A DNA stretch of 64,000 nucleotides from Symbiodinium natans (GCA_905221605.1 CAJNDS010002502.1:38501-102500), one strand, 5' to 3'. Shown: positions 11,275 to 21,505, numbered from the stretch's first letter. Translations and numbers: made by a program. Notes: generated by a model from the letters alone, not told the origin.

Positions 11275-11590
11275 CATTGCAGCCCTAAACCCTGAACCCT
11301 AAAATGACCCCGACCATTAAGAAGAACAAGCATTCCTGGGGCAAGCCCCAACAAAAAAAAACAACCCTAACCCTGAAAACCCTGAAAACCCTGAAAACCC
11401 TGAAGCCCTGAAGCCCTGAAGCCCTGAAGCCCTGAAACCCTGAAACCCTGCCCTAAACCCGAAACCCCAAACCCCCTAAACCCCAAACCCTTGAACTCTT
11501 GAACCCTAAACCCCTAAACCCTAAAACCCTAAAACCCTAACCCCTAAACCCTAAACCCTTAAACCCCTAAACCCTAAACCCCTAAAACCC
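11275..11590. repeat. Degenerate CCCTAAA/CCCTGAA repeats
   Basis: Blocks of CCCTGAAAA, CCCTGAAG and CCCCTAAA variants with changing unit length. Confidence 0.8.
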
Positions 11591-11671
11591 GGGCCTCAAG
11601 GACGTCATCGCCACCTGCCACCAGGAGGTCTGCAAGCTGCGGGAGCCATCGCTTGGCGACCTGCGCTAAGA
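11590..11671 (-). CDS. Exon-like island, unknown product
   Basis: The minus strand reads FLAQVAKRWLPQLADLLVAG. Plus is also open (GLKDVIATCHQEVCKLRE, then TAA at 11667-11669). Strand and joining are uncertain. Confidence 0.3.
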
Positions 11672-11842
11672 AGACCCTGAGCAGGTTTAGGAGTTTAGGG
11701 GTTTAGGGTATAGGGTTTAGGGGTTAGGGTCTAGGGTTTAGGGTTTAGGGTTTAGGGGATTTCGGGTTTAGGGTTTACGCGAGAGATCATTGCGGACCCA
11801 TCCAGAAGCGATCAGCACTTGTGGTTGGCTTAGAAGCAGTGG

Positions 11843-12303
11843 TTACTGATGTCGTTGCCTGTGCACCGACCTATACTCAGCCCACTCATGTTCAACATTA
11901 CGAATTGCCAGGGCGCCCACAATTGAAATCGGACGATTGGCAGAGAGAGGCGTTCGCATGAAAGTAGCAAAAGACACCCCAGACTGCAACCCCAGGAGAT
12001 TCCTAAGGACAAACCCATTGCAGGTATATTTACAGGTCTCCACTTGAGTGAAGCAAAAGATCTAGAAGACAGTGTCCACAAAGATTGCCCCTGAACTGAT
12101 TCCCAGGGCACCTGCAGTGAACGAAAAATTCCAACGACAATATTTCTGAATATCACAGTTTGTTCTGTAGGCGAAGGGCGCTGCAGCGCCAACTGCTCCC
12201 ATTCAAACTCATGCGACCAGACAACGGTGTTGTCCTTGGCCTGAAGAAAGTGAGGCCTGTGCTTTGAGGGGATCTTCGTGATGTTGACTGGGGCGGGCCA
12301 GCC
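11843..12303 (-). CDS. Two adjacent exon-like segments, unknown product
   Basis: A unique block of 460 bp. The 5' segment (about 12303-12120) reads VNITKIPSKHRPHFLQAKDN and TVVWSHEFEWEQLALQ, and ends at a CAG/GTGCCC donor-like site. The 3' segment (about 12043-11843) reads NGFVLRNLLGLQSGVSFATF in another frame and ends at TAA. Codon content is convincing but the junction was not resolved and no family is recognised. Confidence 0.38.
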
Positions 12304-12854
12304 ACATTAGGGTTTAGGGTTTAGGGTTTAGGGCTTTAGGGTTTTGGGCTAGGCTAACGCCCCTGAAGCCCCAGAAGCCCCCGCAGTTCCACGCGTTAAG
12401 AAGACCCAGGGGCTTGGGGCTTAGGATTTGCTCCAGGCTAGGGCTTCCCCCCAGAAAGTAGAACCCCTGCAACCCCCCTCCTTTCAGTATAACCCGTATC
12501 CTGCTAAGAAGACAAGGTTTAGAGGGCTCAGTGGTTCAGGTTTAGGGTTTTAGGGTTTAGGGCTTGGGGTTTAGGGCTTGGGGTTTAGGCGCATCTTCGG
12601 GTAGTTACATGGTGATGGGGCCGAAATTGGGAAAGCCGTTTAATACCCCTCATATGCCCTATAACCACCTCAGGACCACCAATACCTCCCGCCCCTTACT
12701 TGCAACAACAACCCCTGAAACAGTCTAAGCCCTAAGGCCGATATCGGAAGCCCAGAACCCAAAAATATAAAGCCACCCTAAAACCTTGACCTATCCCTAA
12801 ACCCTAAATACTTAACCCTTAACCCTAAAGTATCCATAAACTCTTAACCCTAAA

Positions 12855-13140
12855 CCCTAAACCCGAACCTCAATGGAGCCCCAACCCGCCCGCCTCCGCA
12901 TCCAGCAGCGAGCTTTCAAACCTCCAGCCCGCGGGGCCCTAATCCTAAAGCACCGCTTCAGGGTTCAGCAGGGTGCAGGGTTCAGGGTTCAGGATTTAGG
13001 CCCTAGAACCCTAAACCCTAAACCCGAACTAATTAAACCCGAAACCCTAAACCCGAAACCCAAAATCCTAAACCCTAAACCCTAAACCCTAAACCTAAAC
13101 CCTAAACCCCAAACCCTAAATCCTAAACCCTAAACCCTAT
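12855..13140. repeat. CCCTAAA/CCCGAAA array with a short exon-like island
   Basis: The island at 12873-12945 reads WRFESSLLDAEAGGLGLH on minus. It is followed by diverged CCCTAAA and CCCGAAA units to 13140. Confidence 0.6.
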
Positions 13141-13147
13141 ACATCCC

Positions 13148-13210
13148 AAGCTCAACACCGAAACCGGCGTCGTCGAGGCGCGTCTGCTGCAGGAGCGGGA
13201 GTAGCTCCTC
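13148..13210 (-). CDS. Exon-like island, unknown product
   Basis: The minus strand reads ELLPLLQQTRLDDAGFGVEL. Plus reads KLNTETGVVEARLLQERE and then TAG. Undecided, with minus preferred from context. Confidence 0.28.
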
Positions 13211-13221
13211 TGCACTCGATG

Positions 13222-13462
13222 CCTGGGGGGGGGGGTGGGGCCCTCTATACTACGCCCCCCCCCTAGGGTTTAGGGTTTAGGGTTTAGGGTTTAGGGTTTA
13301 GGGTTTAGGGTTTAGGGTTTCAGGGTTTAGGGTTTAGGGTTTAGGGTTTAGGGTTTGGGGTTTAGGGTTGAGGGGTGAGGGTTGAGGGTTTAGGGTTTAG
13401 GGCTACCCCCCCCCATAGGTTCTTAATTAGGCTTACATATCCCTAAGTAGCCTTTACTATGT
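13222..13462. repeat. G/C-run element termini around a TTTAGGG array
   Basis: A terminus with GGGGTGGGG and CCCTCTATACTACG plus a C-run (13225-13265), a TTTAGGG array (13264-13402), then a short element that begins with CTAC and a C-run and ends CCTTTACTATGTGGGG (13403-13460). The same termini occur at 20026-20221 and 47585-47703. Confidence 0.6.
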
Positions 13463-13528
13463 GGGGAGCCTAGGCGGTTCGGGGGCGTGCTGGAGAGGTT
13501 TAGGGTTTCGGGTTTGGGTGCGGGTTCG

Positions 13529-13529
13529 G

Positions 13530-13561
<32 letters not shown>

Positions 13562-13562
13562 G
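13529..13562. repeat. Poly-G run of about 33 nt
   Basis: Uninterrupted G tract. Similar shorter tracts occur at 20206, 22009, 23500, 28019 (about 26 nt) and 48820. Length may be unreliable in assembly; strongly G-quadruplex prone. Confidence 0.9.
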
Positions 13563-13839
13563 CGGTGACGTTTGACTGGAAGGTTTGCACAAGGGGCGGT
13601 ATGGGTTGAGTGATTTAGAGGCTTAAGGTTTGGGTTGTGGAGGTTTTGGGTTCAGAGGTTGATGACGGCTTGAAACCCGCTCAAGGGACATACGTGCCAT
13701 CAGTTTTGGCCTTGCCCTTGCTGGGCTGTTTTGATGCCCTACTTGCGGTCACCAACACCCTGCAATGGCCTGGTGAAACATTCTGCTGCTGGAAATGGCG
13801 TCTCGAGGAACTCGTCACTGGCCGCATTGTCACGCGGCC

Positions 13840-15456
13840 CTAGGGATCTAGGCTTTGGATGTCAGCCGGCACCTCATGGGGAATGCGCATCCGTGGTGTT
13901 GAAATGTCATCAACTGCACTGTGTGGCTCCTGGACCTCGACGGCGGCATCGGCATCAGAAAGCCACATGGAAACGTCCACAACCCGGTACTGATAGCCCT
14001 TGCGATCCAGCCAGGCCACTTCAGCTTTCTGGGAGTTTCCGAGGCCTTCGGAGGCTTCCAGGAACTCGGCCTCTTCTTTCGGGAGCCAGGCAAGGAAGAG
14101 GCGGTGCAGCTCCCGGCTGTGCCGGGAGCTGCTGTCTTCGCGATGCTCGCGGGAGAGGCCGTCGAGGCCCGCGGCCGAGGCTGCTTCGAACTGCGGAGAC
14201 TCCTTGAACTCCCTGAGCTTGCCATAGATCTCCTCTCTGCGAAGGTGCTCCGGGCCGGCGGAATCGAAGCTTTGCACCTTTCCTCTGCCAGCCAGGCCTG
14301 CAAAGAAATAAACCTCCAACTCTGCCCCGCTCTCCACGGCCATCTCCACGTTTCGAAGCCAGCGGGTCCACCACCTGCATCCCCAAGGCTTTGGCTCCCC
14401 ATACAGAGGGATGCACCAGCAAGCATCGGGATCGTGAGAAAGACCTTCAGCCATCGGGATCGGGTCGTGGCAGCCGTGGTCTGCCGTGCCGTCCGGCAAG
14501 AAGACAACGGCGGCGCTCACCTCCCCTGCCCGGCTTTGACGAACCAAGGCCTCCCAGGCGCCCTCGTACTTCCCTGGCCAGGAGGCCACGCAGGGGCGTC
14601 CTCGTTCTGGAATCACACGGCCCTCGAAGCGGATGGTCCGGTTCTTCACCTGATCCCCAGCTCGGGCCTGCGCAAGCCGGACCTCGACACGGCCGTTTTG
14701 GTCCAGCTCATCCTCGCCGAAAGCTCCCAGGCCTTTGCCGCAGTTGTAGGTCCACCAGCAGAGGCCGCAGCCAGCCACCGGCCAGAAGATGAGGGACGTC
14801 CACCAGAACTCCGCACCATGCTGCCACGTCATCACGGCCAGGGCGGCGAGGACCAACAGCCCCTCACAGTTGAAGGCCGCCCTGGCGCAGCAGGCGTAGT
14901 CCCCAAGGTCCAAGTCGCTGCGTGCACGCTTTGGGCCCCAGTGCCCGACGAAGAAGCACAGTGCTCCGCAGAGGAAAACAGCAAGCGCGGCCTCAAGCGC
15001 GGCTTGGGCATGCGGCTGAAGGGCACCCCCTGAGGGCCTCAAGGCCACGAGGAGGATACAGATGGGGAGCAGGCCAATGACGGCTACGAGTAGCAGGAGT
15101 GCAAGCCCAGACACTGCAAAAAGGTTCTGTAACCTCCTGGCCTCTCTGGCGATCTGCGCTTGCTGGCGCTGCCAGGCATCCTCTCTGCGCGCCTTTTCCC
15201 TCTCAGTGGCTCTCCGCTCCTCCGCGTCCATCTGCTTCCCACGGAGGCTCAGTTGTCCGAAGTCTTCCGAGGCCTTCAGCACGCCATGTTTTTCGCGCTC
15301 GCAGATGTCAAGCACCGTGGGCTCTTCTCTCAGCCGCAGAGTCAGCGCGCGACCAGGGAGCATCAGAGACTTCGTAGGGTAGATCACCTTCCACTCTCCG
15401 CTCTCATCCTTCGCCTCGACGGGTGCTGCCAGATCGTTGAAGATCTCTGCAGCCAT
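13840..15456 (-). CDS. Uninterrupted 538-aa multi-pass membrane protein, unknown family
   Basis: A single open frame from ATG 15456 to TAG 13840. A basic/acidic helix-rich stretch (residues 73-112, DAEERRATEREKARREDAWQ) precedes four hydrophobic segments at about 112-138, 152-172, 197-211 and 216-236. The last contains WWTSLIFWPVAGCGLCWW. A soluble C-terminal half of about 300 residues follows, with a Trp/Cys-rich patch (CWCIPLYGEPKPWGCRWW, around residue 342) and Glu/Arg-rich helices. Codons are GC-rich at third positions, which is why the opposite strand also shows a long shadow ORF. No introns, unlike the other genes here, so it could be a retrocopy or simply an intron-poor gene. I do not recognise the family; membrane location is inferred from hydropathy only. 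Confidence 0.7.
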   Translation of the reverse strand: MAAEIFNDLAAPVEAKDESGEWKVIYPTKSLMLPGRALTLRLREEPTVLDICEREKHGVLKASEDFGQLSLRGKQMDAEERRATEREKARREDAWQRQQAQIAREARRLQNLFAVSGLALLLLVAVIGLLPICILLVALRPSGGALQPHAQAALEAALAVFLCGALCFFVGHWGPKRARSDLDLGDYACCARAAFNCEGLLVLAALAVMTWQHGAEFWWTSLIFWPVAGCGLCWWTYNCGKGLGAFGEDELDQNGRVEVRLAQARAGDQVKNRTIRFEGRVIPERGRPCVASWPGKYEGAWEALVRQSRAGEVSAAVVFLPDGTADHGCHDPIPMAEGLSHDPDACWCIPLYGEPKPWGCRWWTRWLRNVEMAVESGAELEVYFFAGLAGRGKVQSFDSAGPEHLRREEIYGKLREFKESPQFEAASAAGLDGLSREHREDSSSRHSRELHRLFLAWLPKEEAEFLEASEGLGNSQKAEVAWLDRKGYQYRVVDVSMWLSDADAAVEVQEPHSAVDDISTPRMRIPHEVPADIQSLDP

Positions 15457-16235
15457 GGCTGGTGCTGGAGTAGCTTAGCACAACCACAAGCCCCCAAAGT
15501 TCAGCCACCATTACATTCACCATTGCAAGGTTGACCGTGTCACAGTGTGAAGGGTGGAGGGTTCAGGGCTGAGGGTTGCAAACAGTGGGGCTTAACAAGA
15601 TGGTGCCCATACATAAACTTGAACGTATGGGGATGTGAGTAGCGTGGAGGAAATACTATGATCCCAATTTGGGGCGTTGGGCCCCTATACCTGGTTGCCC
15701 GGCAACCCAAGAATGAAAACGGACAGGAGGCCAGCTCTTGGTTTAGGGCTTATAGGCTTTGGTTCCTTTGGGTACATTGAGAACCAACCCCCTCAACAAG
15801 GGAATCGCTGTACTACTGGCACCTCTGCCTATGAGGGAACCAAGGATTAAAGGGTGCCGAAGTGGCTTAAACCCTAAACCTGAGACCCTAAACCCTAAAT
15901 TTTAAAAACAAAAAAAGTACAGGCCGGTGAGCACCCTATTCTTAATGTCATCTAGGACTTTGCGCCGAACCTCATGCGAAAGCCAAAGAGGCTAGCAATA
16001 CTTCAGAGCCAACCCCCACTAACACATGCTTGAAGCCCCTTGACAATTTGTTGCTGAAAACAATCTAAAGCCGAAAAACCCTACACCCTACAAGCCCCTC
16101 CCTCCCTATACAATCTAAGTCCTACAAATCCAATTTAACTTTGAACAACCCCACCTTGATCCTCGTTAAAAAGAAGCACGCAAACAAGATGCTCAAACAA
16201 AGGCACATTGATTCAAATACGCTTTCTTAGTCTTT
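15457..16235. other. Upstream region of the 538-aa gene
   Basis: Mostly unique sequence with short CCCTAAA patches (about 15870-15900 and 16076-16090) and a weak inverted repeat (TTGGTTCC at about 15770, GGAACCAAGG at about 15837). It should hold the promoter and 5' leader, but no recognisable motif was found. Confidence 0.4.
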
Positions 16236-16512
16236 GCTTGCAACTGGGGTTGGGCACTCCAGGGACACCCTGAGGTTGGGCACTCCAGGGACACTCCGGG
16301 GTTGGGCATTCCAGGGACGGGCACTCCAGGGACACTCTAAGGTTTTGCACTCTAGGGGCACTCTGGGGTTGGGCAGAGACACTCTGAGGTTGGGCACTCC
16401 AAAGAGACTCTACTGTAAGGTTGGGCAGGGCACTCCAGGGACACTCTGGGGTTGGGCACTCCAGGGGTTGGGAACTCCAGAAACACTCTGCGGTTGGGGA
16501 CTCCAGGGATGA
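16236..16512. repeat. Minisatellite, about 26-bp unit
   Basis: About ten imperfect copies of a unit resembling GGTTGGGCACTCCAGGGACA followed by CTCTG. The minus-strand ORF across it (WSAQP/ECPTPECP repeats) is a by-product of the repeat. Confidence 0.85.
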
Positions 16513-16914
16513 GCGAGGAGTAGACCGGCGAGGAGAAAAGTTGAGTTTAAAATCTAACAACCCCACACCGAAGGTGGGGAACCAAGCAAACACTGCCCCT
16601 ATAAACATCTCTAACGCCATAAAGCCCACAAGCCCTAGAAATCCTACTAGGGTTATTGCTTCTAGGATGGCCCTTCAAAACACTCTGAAAAGTATTCCTG
16701 AGTATGATGCTCTTAACCTACACTATCCCTAAACCCTCAACCCAGGATTTGTTCACGCAGCTCCCGTTTCTACTCAGCGAACTGGCACGGGTCTGGCTTA
16801 CCCCAACCACCAGTCGGCTCATGGGCCGAAGTCCTCTAAGCCCTAAACCCTAAAACCCTGAAGTTCGGGCGTCGCATGCCCTAAATAACCTTACCTAAAC
16901 CCTAGCCTGAAACC

Positions 16915-17095
16915 TAAACCCTAAACCCTAAACCCTAGACCCGAAACCCGCAACCCTAAACCCCAAACCCCAAACCCAACCCTGGACCCTAAACCCTAAA
17001 CCCTAAACCCTAAACCCTAAACCCTAAACCCTAAACCCTAAACCCTAAACCCTAAACCCTAAACCCTAAACCCTAAACCCTAAACCCTAATTCCG
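16915..17095. repeat. Interstitial telomere-like array (CCCTAAA)n
   Basis: About 15 perfect CCCTAAA units preceded by CCCGAAA and CCCCAAA variants. Confidence 0.95.
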
Positions 17096-17109
17096 AACCC
17101 CACCCACAC

Positions 17110-17205
17110 TCCCCCAGGGTGCCTGAGCCAGGAGAGGTCGCAGGGTCTTTGTGAGACCGCTGTCCTGCAGCCGGTGGATTTGGAAATCTATATCAGGGTT
17201 TAGGG
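17110..17205 (-). CDS. Exon-like island, strand not certain
   Basis: The minus strand reads DIDFQIHRLQDSGLTKTLRP then LLAQAPWG. The plus strand, with a CCCCCAG acceptor-like site at 17117, reads QERSQGLCETAVLQPVDLEI. Both are open. Confidence 0.28.
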
Positions 17206-17620
17206 CTTAGTGTTTTAAGGGCTTTAAGGGCTTTTGGGTTTTTCAGGGCTTTCAGGGTTTTCAGGGCTTTAAGGGTTTTAAGGGTTTTAAGGGTTTTAGG
17301 GGTTTTAAGGGCTTTAAGGGTGTTAAGGGTTTAAAGGGTTTAGGCTTCAGGGCTTAGGGTTTTAAGGGCTTATTTCTTAAGGGCTTAGGGAGCTTTAAGG
17401 AAATAAGGAATTTAAGGCTTCAGGGCTTAGGGTTTTGAGGTTTAGGGTTTAGGGTTGAGGGCTTCAGGGTTTACCCAAGACCCCTCAACCCCCAAAGTTC
17501 CCGAAGCCCCTGGTTCCTCAACCTCCAAGGGGTTTAGGGGTTGTTGGGCTTTTAGGGTTTAGGGTTTAGTCTTTAGGGTTTAGGGTTTAGGGTTTAGGGG
17601 GTTCTAGGGCTTTAGGCATT
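17200..17620. repeat. Diverged GGGTTTTAA/TTTAGGG repeats
   Basis: Units drift between GGGTTTTAA, GGGCTTTAA and TTTAGGG. No gene seen. Confidence 0.8.
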
Positions 17621-17621
17621 G

Positions 17622-17961
17622 TCACGGCAGTATGCTTGCCACTGCCGAAGCCTCATCTCTAGGATCGAAGCATCGAGCTTGAAGCTCCAGCTGCCGACAC
17701 CTGCATCCTCCAAGCCACCGTCGTAGTTGGCCACAGCAGCTGGCAAGCGCAGCGGGCAGGGCAATGCCCGAGCAGCTGCTAAGGAGAGGCAAGGATGTTG
17801 AGTCTAAGTCAGGCTCCTCGCTCGCAGCGCGTTGTGTCGCGGCCGTTGCGTGCCACCCCATTGACTGCCGAGGTCCTGCTTGCACGTGTACTAACTCAGC
17901 CCAGTCTGCGCTCGACAAGATGGTCGATTTCATATCAGCCAGCCGCGTGCCCTCTACTTAG
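17622..17961. CDS. Unique 340-bp island with open frames on both strands
   Basis: Minus is open for 103 codons (17622-17933) and plus for 65 codons (17764-17961, including SAQSALDKMVDFISASRV). No domain is recognised. One of them is probably one or two exons, since the flanks are telomere-like arrays. Confidence 0.28.
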
Positions 17962-18203
17962 GGTTTAGGGTTTAGGGTTTAGGGTTTAGGGTTTAGGGTT
18001 TAGAGTTTAGGGTTTAGGGTTTAGGGTTTAGGGTTTAGGGTTTTAAGGTTTAGGGTTTAGGGTTTAGAGCTTAGGGTTTAGGGTTTAGGGTTTAGGGTTT
18101 CAGAGCTTAGGGTTTAGGGTTTAGGGTTTAGGGTTTAGGGTTTAGGGTTTAGGGTTTAGGGTTTAGGGTAGAGCTTAGGGTTTAGGGGTTTAGGGTTTAG
18201 GGT
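17958..18203. repeat. Interstitial telomere-like array (TTTAGGG)n
   Basis: About 33 TTTAGGG units with occasional TTTAGAG and TTAGAGC variants. Confidence 0.95.
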
Positions 18204-18290
18204 GCTGGTGAGCAGAGCATGGACCATCCCCAACAGCTTCCTGAGTTTTCTTGCTTCAGGGTTGAGTGCGACGTTGAGGGTATTTTCTTG
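18204..18290 (-). CDS. Exon-like island, unknown product
   Basis: The minus strand reads NVALNPEARKLRKLLGMVHA then LLTST. It may belong to the same transcript as the 18.5-18.65 kb island upstream. Confidence 0.38.
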
Positions 18291-18507
18291 CTTTTTCAAT
18301 TTGTTGGGTTTCTTGGGGCTTTCCAATGCTTCCCAGCAACATCACAGAAGATGCTTGAGTGAGCCCTGGGTCTGGAGGAAGTAGAGAGTTTGTCACCCTT
18401 GGGGAGACTAAGTGGCCCCCCCTTTGGTTCGGACGTAGGGTTTAGCAAATGGTTACTATTTAGGGTTATTAGAGTTTCGGGTTAGTAGGGTTACTAGGGT
18501 TTAGTGT

Positions 18508-18646
18508 CCGCCGACCTTGGCGGCGTGTTGGATGGGTTTCGGAGGTCATCTCCTTCAATAAACTGGGCCCCCCCCCCCTCCCCCGCCTCTGGCGGTGGCA
18601 CCTGACCAGGTTCAAGCACATTCTCAGGAAGGAAGAACTCCAGGTA
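18508..18646 (-). CDS. Exon-like island, unknown product
   Basis: One minus frame stays open through a G-run: YLEFFLPENVLEPGQVPPPE, a Gly run, then QFIEGDDLRNPSNTPPRSAD. The natural composition on both sides of the G-run in one frame argues for coding. No family recognised. Confidence 0.42.
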
Positions 18647-18689
18647 GGGCAGTGTTTAAGGCTTGCACCAAAAGATGCAAGGGTTTAGG

Positions 18690-19075
18690 TGAGGTTTAGG
18701 CAAACTACCTAGACCCTACCCTATTCCCTAAACCCTGAACTCAAAACCCTAAACCCTATACCCGATACCCGATACCCTAAAAACCAAACCCTAAACCCTA
18801 AACCCGACAAAGTTCAAGTCTTCGCCAGCCCCCAACTAGGGTTCAAGGAGACTGGCTCTTGGGGACTCTGGGCTTACGGGCATGTTGGGTTTCGGGTAGA
18901 GGGTTGTTGGGGTTTAGGGCTTAGGGCTTAGGGCTTAGGGCTAGGGGTTCAGGTTTTGGGGAAAAGGGCTTAAGAGTGTAGGCCTCGGGGGTTAGGGTTC
19001 GGAGTTTAAGGATTAGGGTTGGGGTTTAGGGTGTAGGGTTTGGGGTTTAGGGTTTAGGATTTGGGCTTCGGCTTT
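18690..19075. other. Degenerate telomere-like repeats, no gene seen
   Basis: Mixed CCCTAAA and CTTAGGG variants with short unique gaps. Confidence 0.6.
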
Positions 19076-19081
19076 AAACAG

Positions 19082-19190
19082 GATCGACGAAGAGATGGCC
19101 ACGGCGAACAAAATCATGTGCGCGGGGACGGGCTGGGCAGCCAGCATTCATCTAGGTCCGAAACTCCGACGTCAAGACGCCGCGAACCCA
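19082..19190. CDS. Exon-like island, strand undecided
   Basis: On plus, after an AAACAG acceptor-like site, it reads IDEEMATANKIMCAGTGWAA then SIHL before a CTAG/GTCCGA donor-like site. On minus, shorter open frames exist. Unknown family. Confidence 0.3.
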
Positions 19191-19307
19191 ATATGAAAGC
19201 CTGAACCCTCTACACCCTATACTATAAGCCCGTACCCTAAGCCCGAACCCTAAACCCTAAACCCTAAAAAACCCTACAAACCCTAAACCCCAAACCCTAA
19301 ACCCTGC

Positions 19308-19413
19308 AACTCGACTGGGCCTCCCCGGAGCTCGACGAAGGCGCCGCTGGCTTCGCAAACAGCCGCCGCAACATCGCGGCGAAAGCACCGAAGGCTCTCA
19401 AGTTGTTCTGTAG
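19308..19413 (-). CDS. Exon-like island, unknown product
   Basis: Minus frame after a CCTACAG acceptor-like site: EQLESLRCFRRDVAAAVCEA then SGAFVELRGGPVELQ, ending at CAG. Plus is also open but has no acceptor. Confidence 0.38.
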
Positions 19414-19505
19414 GGTTTAGGGTTTAGGGTTTAGGGTTTAGGGTTTAGGGTTTAGGGTTTAGGGTTTAGGGTTTAGGGTTTAGGGTTTAGGGTTTAGGGT
19501 TTGGG
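19405..19505. repeat. Interstitial telomere-like array (TTTAGGG)n
   Basis: About 13 perfect units, then TTTGGGT and ACGGCTA degeneration. Confidence 0.95.
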
Positions 19506-19867
19506 TTTACGGCTAACGGCTGAGGGTTCAGGGTTTAGGGGTTTAGGGACTTAGGAGGTTTCAGGGGTTTCAGGGGTTAGGGCTCGGGGATTTAGAAGGC
19601 CTATTGTTGCAGGTAGAATTGGGGTCTTTGCTGGAGGGCTAAGGACACAGTTTGGGATTTAGGGTTTAGGGCTTGGGATTTGGGGGGTTGGGGCTGAAGC
19701 TCACAGGCTCTAGGGTTGTTCCTTCTGGTTCTGGGGTTTAGGGTTTAGGGTTTATATAGTTTCATAGGGTTTGTAGAGTTTATTGGGTTTACAGGGTTTA
19801 TAGGGTTTATAGAGTCGGTAGGGTTTAGGGGGTTTAGGGTTACGAGTACATTGGGTTTGGGGGGCTG

Positions 19868-19965
19868 CGAAACCCTAAACCCTAAACCCTAAACCCTAAA
19901 CCCTAAACCCTAAACCCTAAACCCTAAACCCTAAACCCTAACCCCTAAACCCTAATGACCTAATG
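19868..19965. repeat. Interstitial telomere-like array (CCCTAAA)n
   Basis: About 12 units. It is followed by an island (19958-20028) whose minus strand reads GKPMENRVPRLDLSAPQRSI, a possible exon. Confidence 0.9.
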
Positions 19966-20025
19966 CTGCGTTGGGGCGCCGACAGGTCAAGGCGCGGCAC
20001 TCGGTTTTCCATGGGTTTCCCTGCT

Positions 20026-20221
20026 ACCCCCCTCTATACTGGCCCTCCTAGGTTTCCCCCTGTAAATAAACCTTAAACCCCTAAACCCCTAAACCCCTAA
20101 ACCCCTAAACCCCTAAACCCCGAAACCCCTAAACCCCCAAACCCCTAAACCCCTAAACCCCTAAACCCTAAGTAGGCTTAACTATCTCGAAAAGCCTTTA
20201 TTATGGGGGGGGGGGGGGGGA
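20026..20221. mobile_element. Inverted-repeat element carrying an internal (CCCCTAAA)n array
   Basis: Left end CTACCCCCCTCTATACT then CCTAGGTTTCCCCC, right end GTAGGCTTAACTATCTCG then CCTTTATTAT and a G-run. Between them is an octamer CCCCTAAA array (20069-20170). Related ends without the array occur at 13403-13460 and 47585-47703. Confidence 0.55.
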
Positions 20222-20267
20222 ATGAAGCACCGCATAGAGATCTCGACACGGATCGGTAAACCCTGAG

Positions 20268-20980
20268 CTCTGAACCCTCAAACCCTAAACCCTTAACCCT
20301 AAACCAATCCTTCAAATCTAAACCCTGATCCCTAAAGCCTAAACCCAACCCTGTACGCCCTAAATCCTAAACGCTTAACCCTAAACCCTCACCCTAAACC
20401 CTAAACCCTAACCCTGAACCCTAGACCCTAAATCGCAACCCGAAGTCCTAATCTGAACCCAACCTTGAACCCGAATGGCCCAAATCCTCATCAGACCAAC
20501 CTCCACTCACAAGACCCTCAACAGACACCTCCACTTGAGGCCTGGAGGTTTCTCAAAATTAGGGTCCCCTTGGGTGGGGGGGGGGGGGTTAGGGCTTAGG
20601 GTTTAGGATTTAGGGGTTGGGGTTTAGGGCTTAGGGTTTGGGGTTTAGGGTTGGGGGAGGGTGTTATAGTACCTAAATCCTGAACCCTAAACCTTGTATA
20701 TGCATGTTTGAACAAGGGCCCTTGTATTTGGTGTATGCAAGAAAGGGACCACAAGGGTTTAGGGTGAAGTGGTTTAGGGCTTTGAGGAGGGAAGTATATA
20801 GGATCCCGTGATGAATCAGGTTCTCATGCAGTTTATACACCCTGAACCCGAAACCCTAAACCCTACCCTAAACCCTACGTAACCCTAAACCCTACACTCT
20901 AAACCCTAAACCCTAAGCCCTAAGCCCTAAACCCTAAACCCCAAACCCTAAACCCTAAACCCGAAACCCTAAACCCTAAG
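20268..20980. other. Degenerate CCCTAAA sequence, no gene seen
   Basis: CCCTAAA variants at 20268-20470 and 20840-20978, a G-run at about 20577, and a unique AT-richer stretch (20690-20830) without a convincing frame. Confidence 0.5.
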
Positions 20981-20985
20981 CCAGC

Positions 20986-21063
20986 AGCCTGTGTGAAGAT
21001 GCCGCCAGGGAGTTTGAAGGCGACTCCGTGAACAGCGCCATCGCAGGCGATAGCATTGAACTC
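20986..21063 (-). CDS. Exon-like island, unknown product
   Basis: Minus frame after an AAATAG acceptor-like site: FNAIACDGAVHGVAFKLPGG then IFTQAAG. This is one of the more protein-like islands. Plus is open too (CEDAAREFEGDSVNSAIAGD) but minus agrees with the resolved genes. Confidence 0.4.
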
Positions 21064-21274
21064 TATTTAGGGTTCAGGGTTTAGGGTTCAGGGTTCAGGG
21101 TTGAGGGTTGAGGGTTTAGGGTTTAGGGTTTAGGGGTACATACCCTATGTAATCCCTTGAAGAGTCATTTCGGGCTTAGGGGTATGTCCCTAAGGGTCCA
21201 TGTACCCAAATATAGGATTTTATGATTTCGGGGTTTAGGCTTTAGGGTATACTTGGGCCTTCAAGGTGTTCAAG

Positions 21275-21505
21275 TGTCATAGCTGTACTGGCGCATGGCT
21301 ACAACGGCTAGGACATGAAAGGCGCTGGCTGCACCACTTGAGTTGGCACTCTCAATACTAAAGGTTTGGGGCTCAGGGTTGAGGCTTCAGGGCGTGTGCT
21401 TAGGGATGTTGAAGCGTAGACCCTCGGGGCTTCTGCTGTGTGAGAAGGGGATGAGGCTTCAACGTCCGGACCCATGATCTCTTCAGATTCCCATTGGTCT
21501 ACCTA
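21275..21505 (-). CDS. Two exon-like islands, unknown product
   Basis: Minus 21505-21430 reads ESEEIMGPDVEASSPSHTAE. Minus 21358-21275 reads SANSSGAASAFHVLAVVAMR and ends at a stop. The gap holds diverged telomere-like repeat. They could be consecutive exons; the join was not resolved. Confidence 0.33.

Noticed and set aside
13921-15033. 370-codon plus-strand ORF
   Set aside because: It is the shadow of the minus-strand membrane-protein gene, favoured by GC-rich third positions; its composition (His/Pro/Arg-rich) is poor.
16213-16629. 138-codon minus ORF with WSAQP/ECPTPECP repeats
   Set aside because: Generated by a minisatellite of about 26 bp with irregular unit length; the frame is not maintained by the units.
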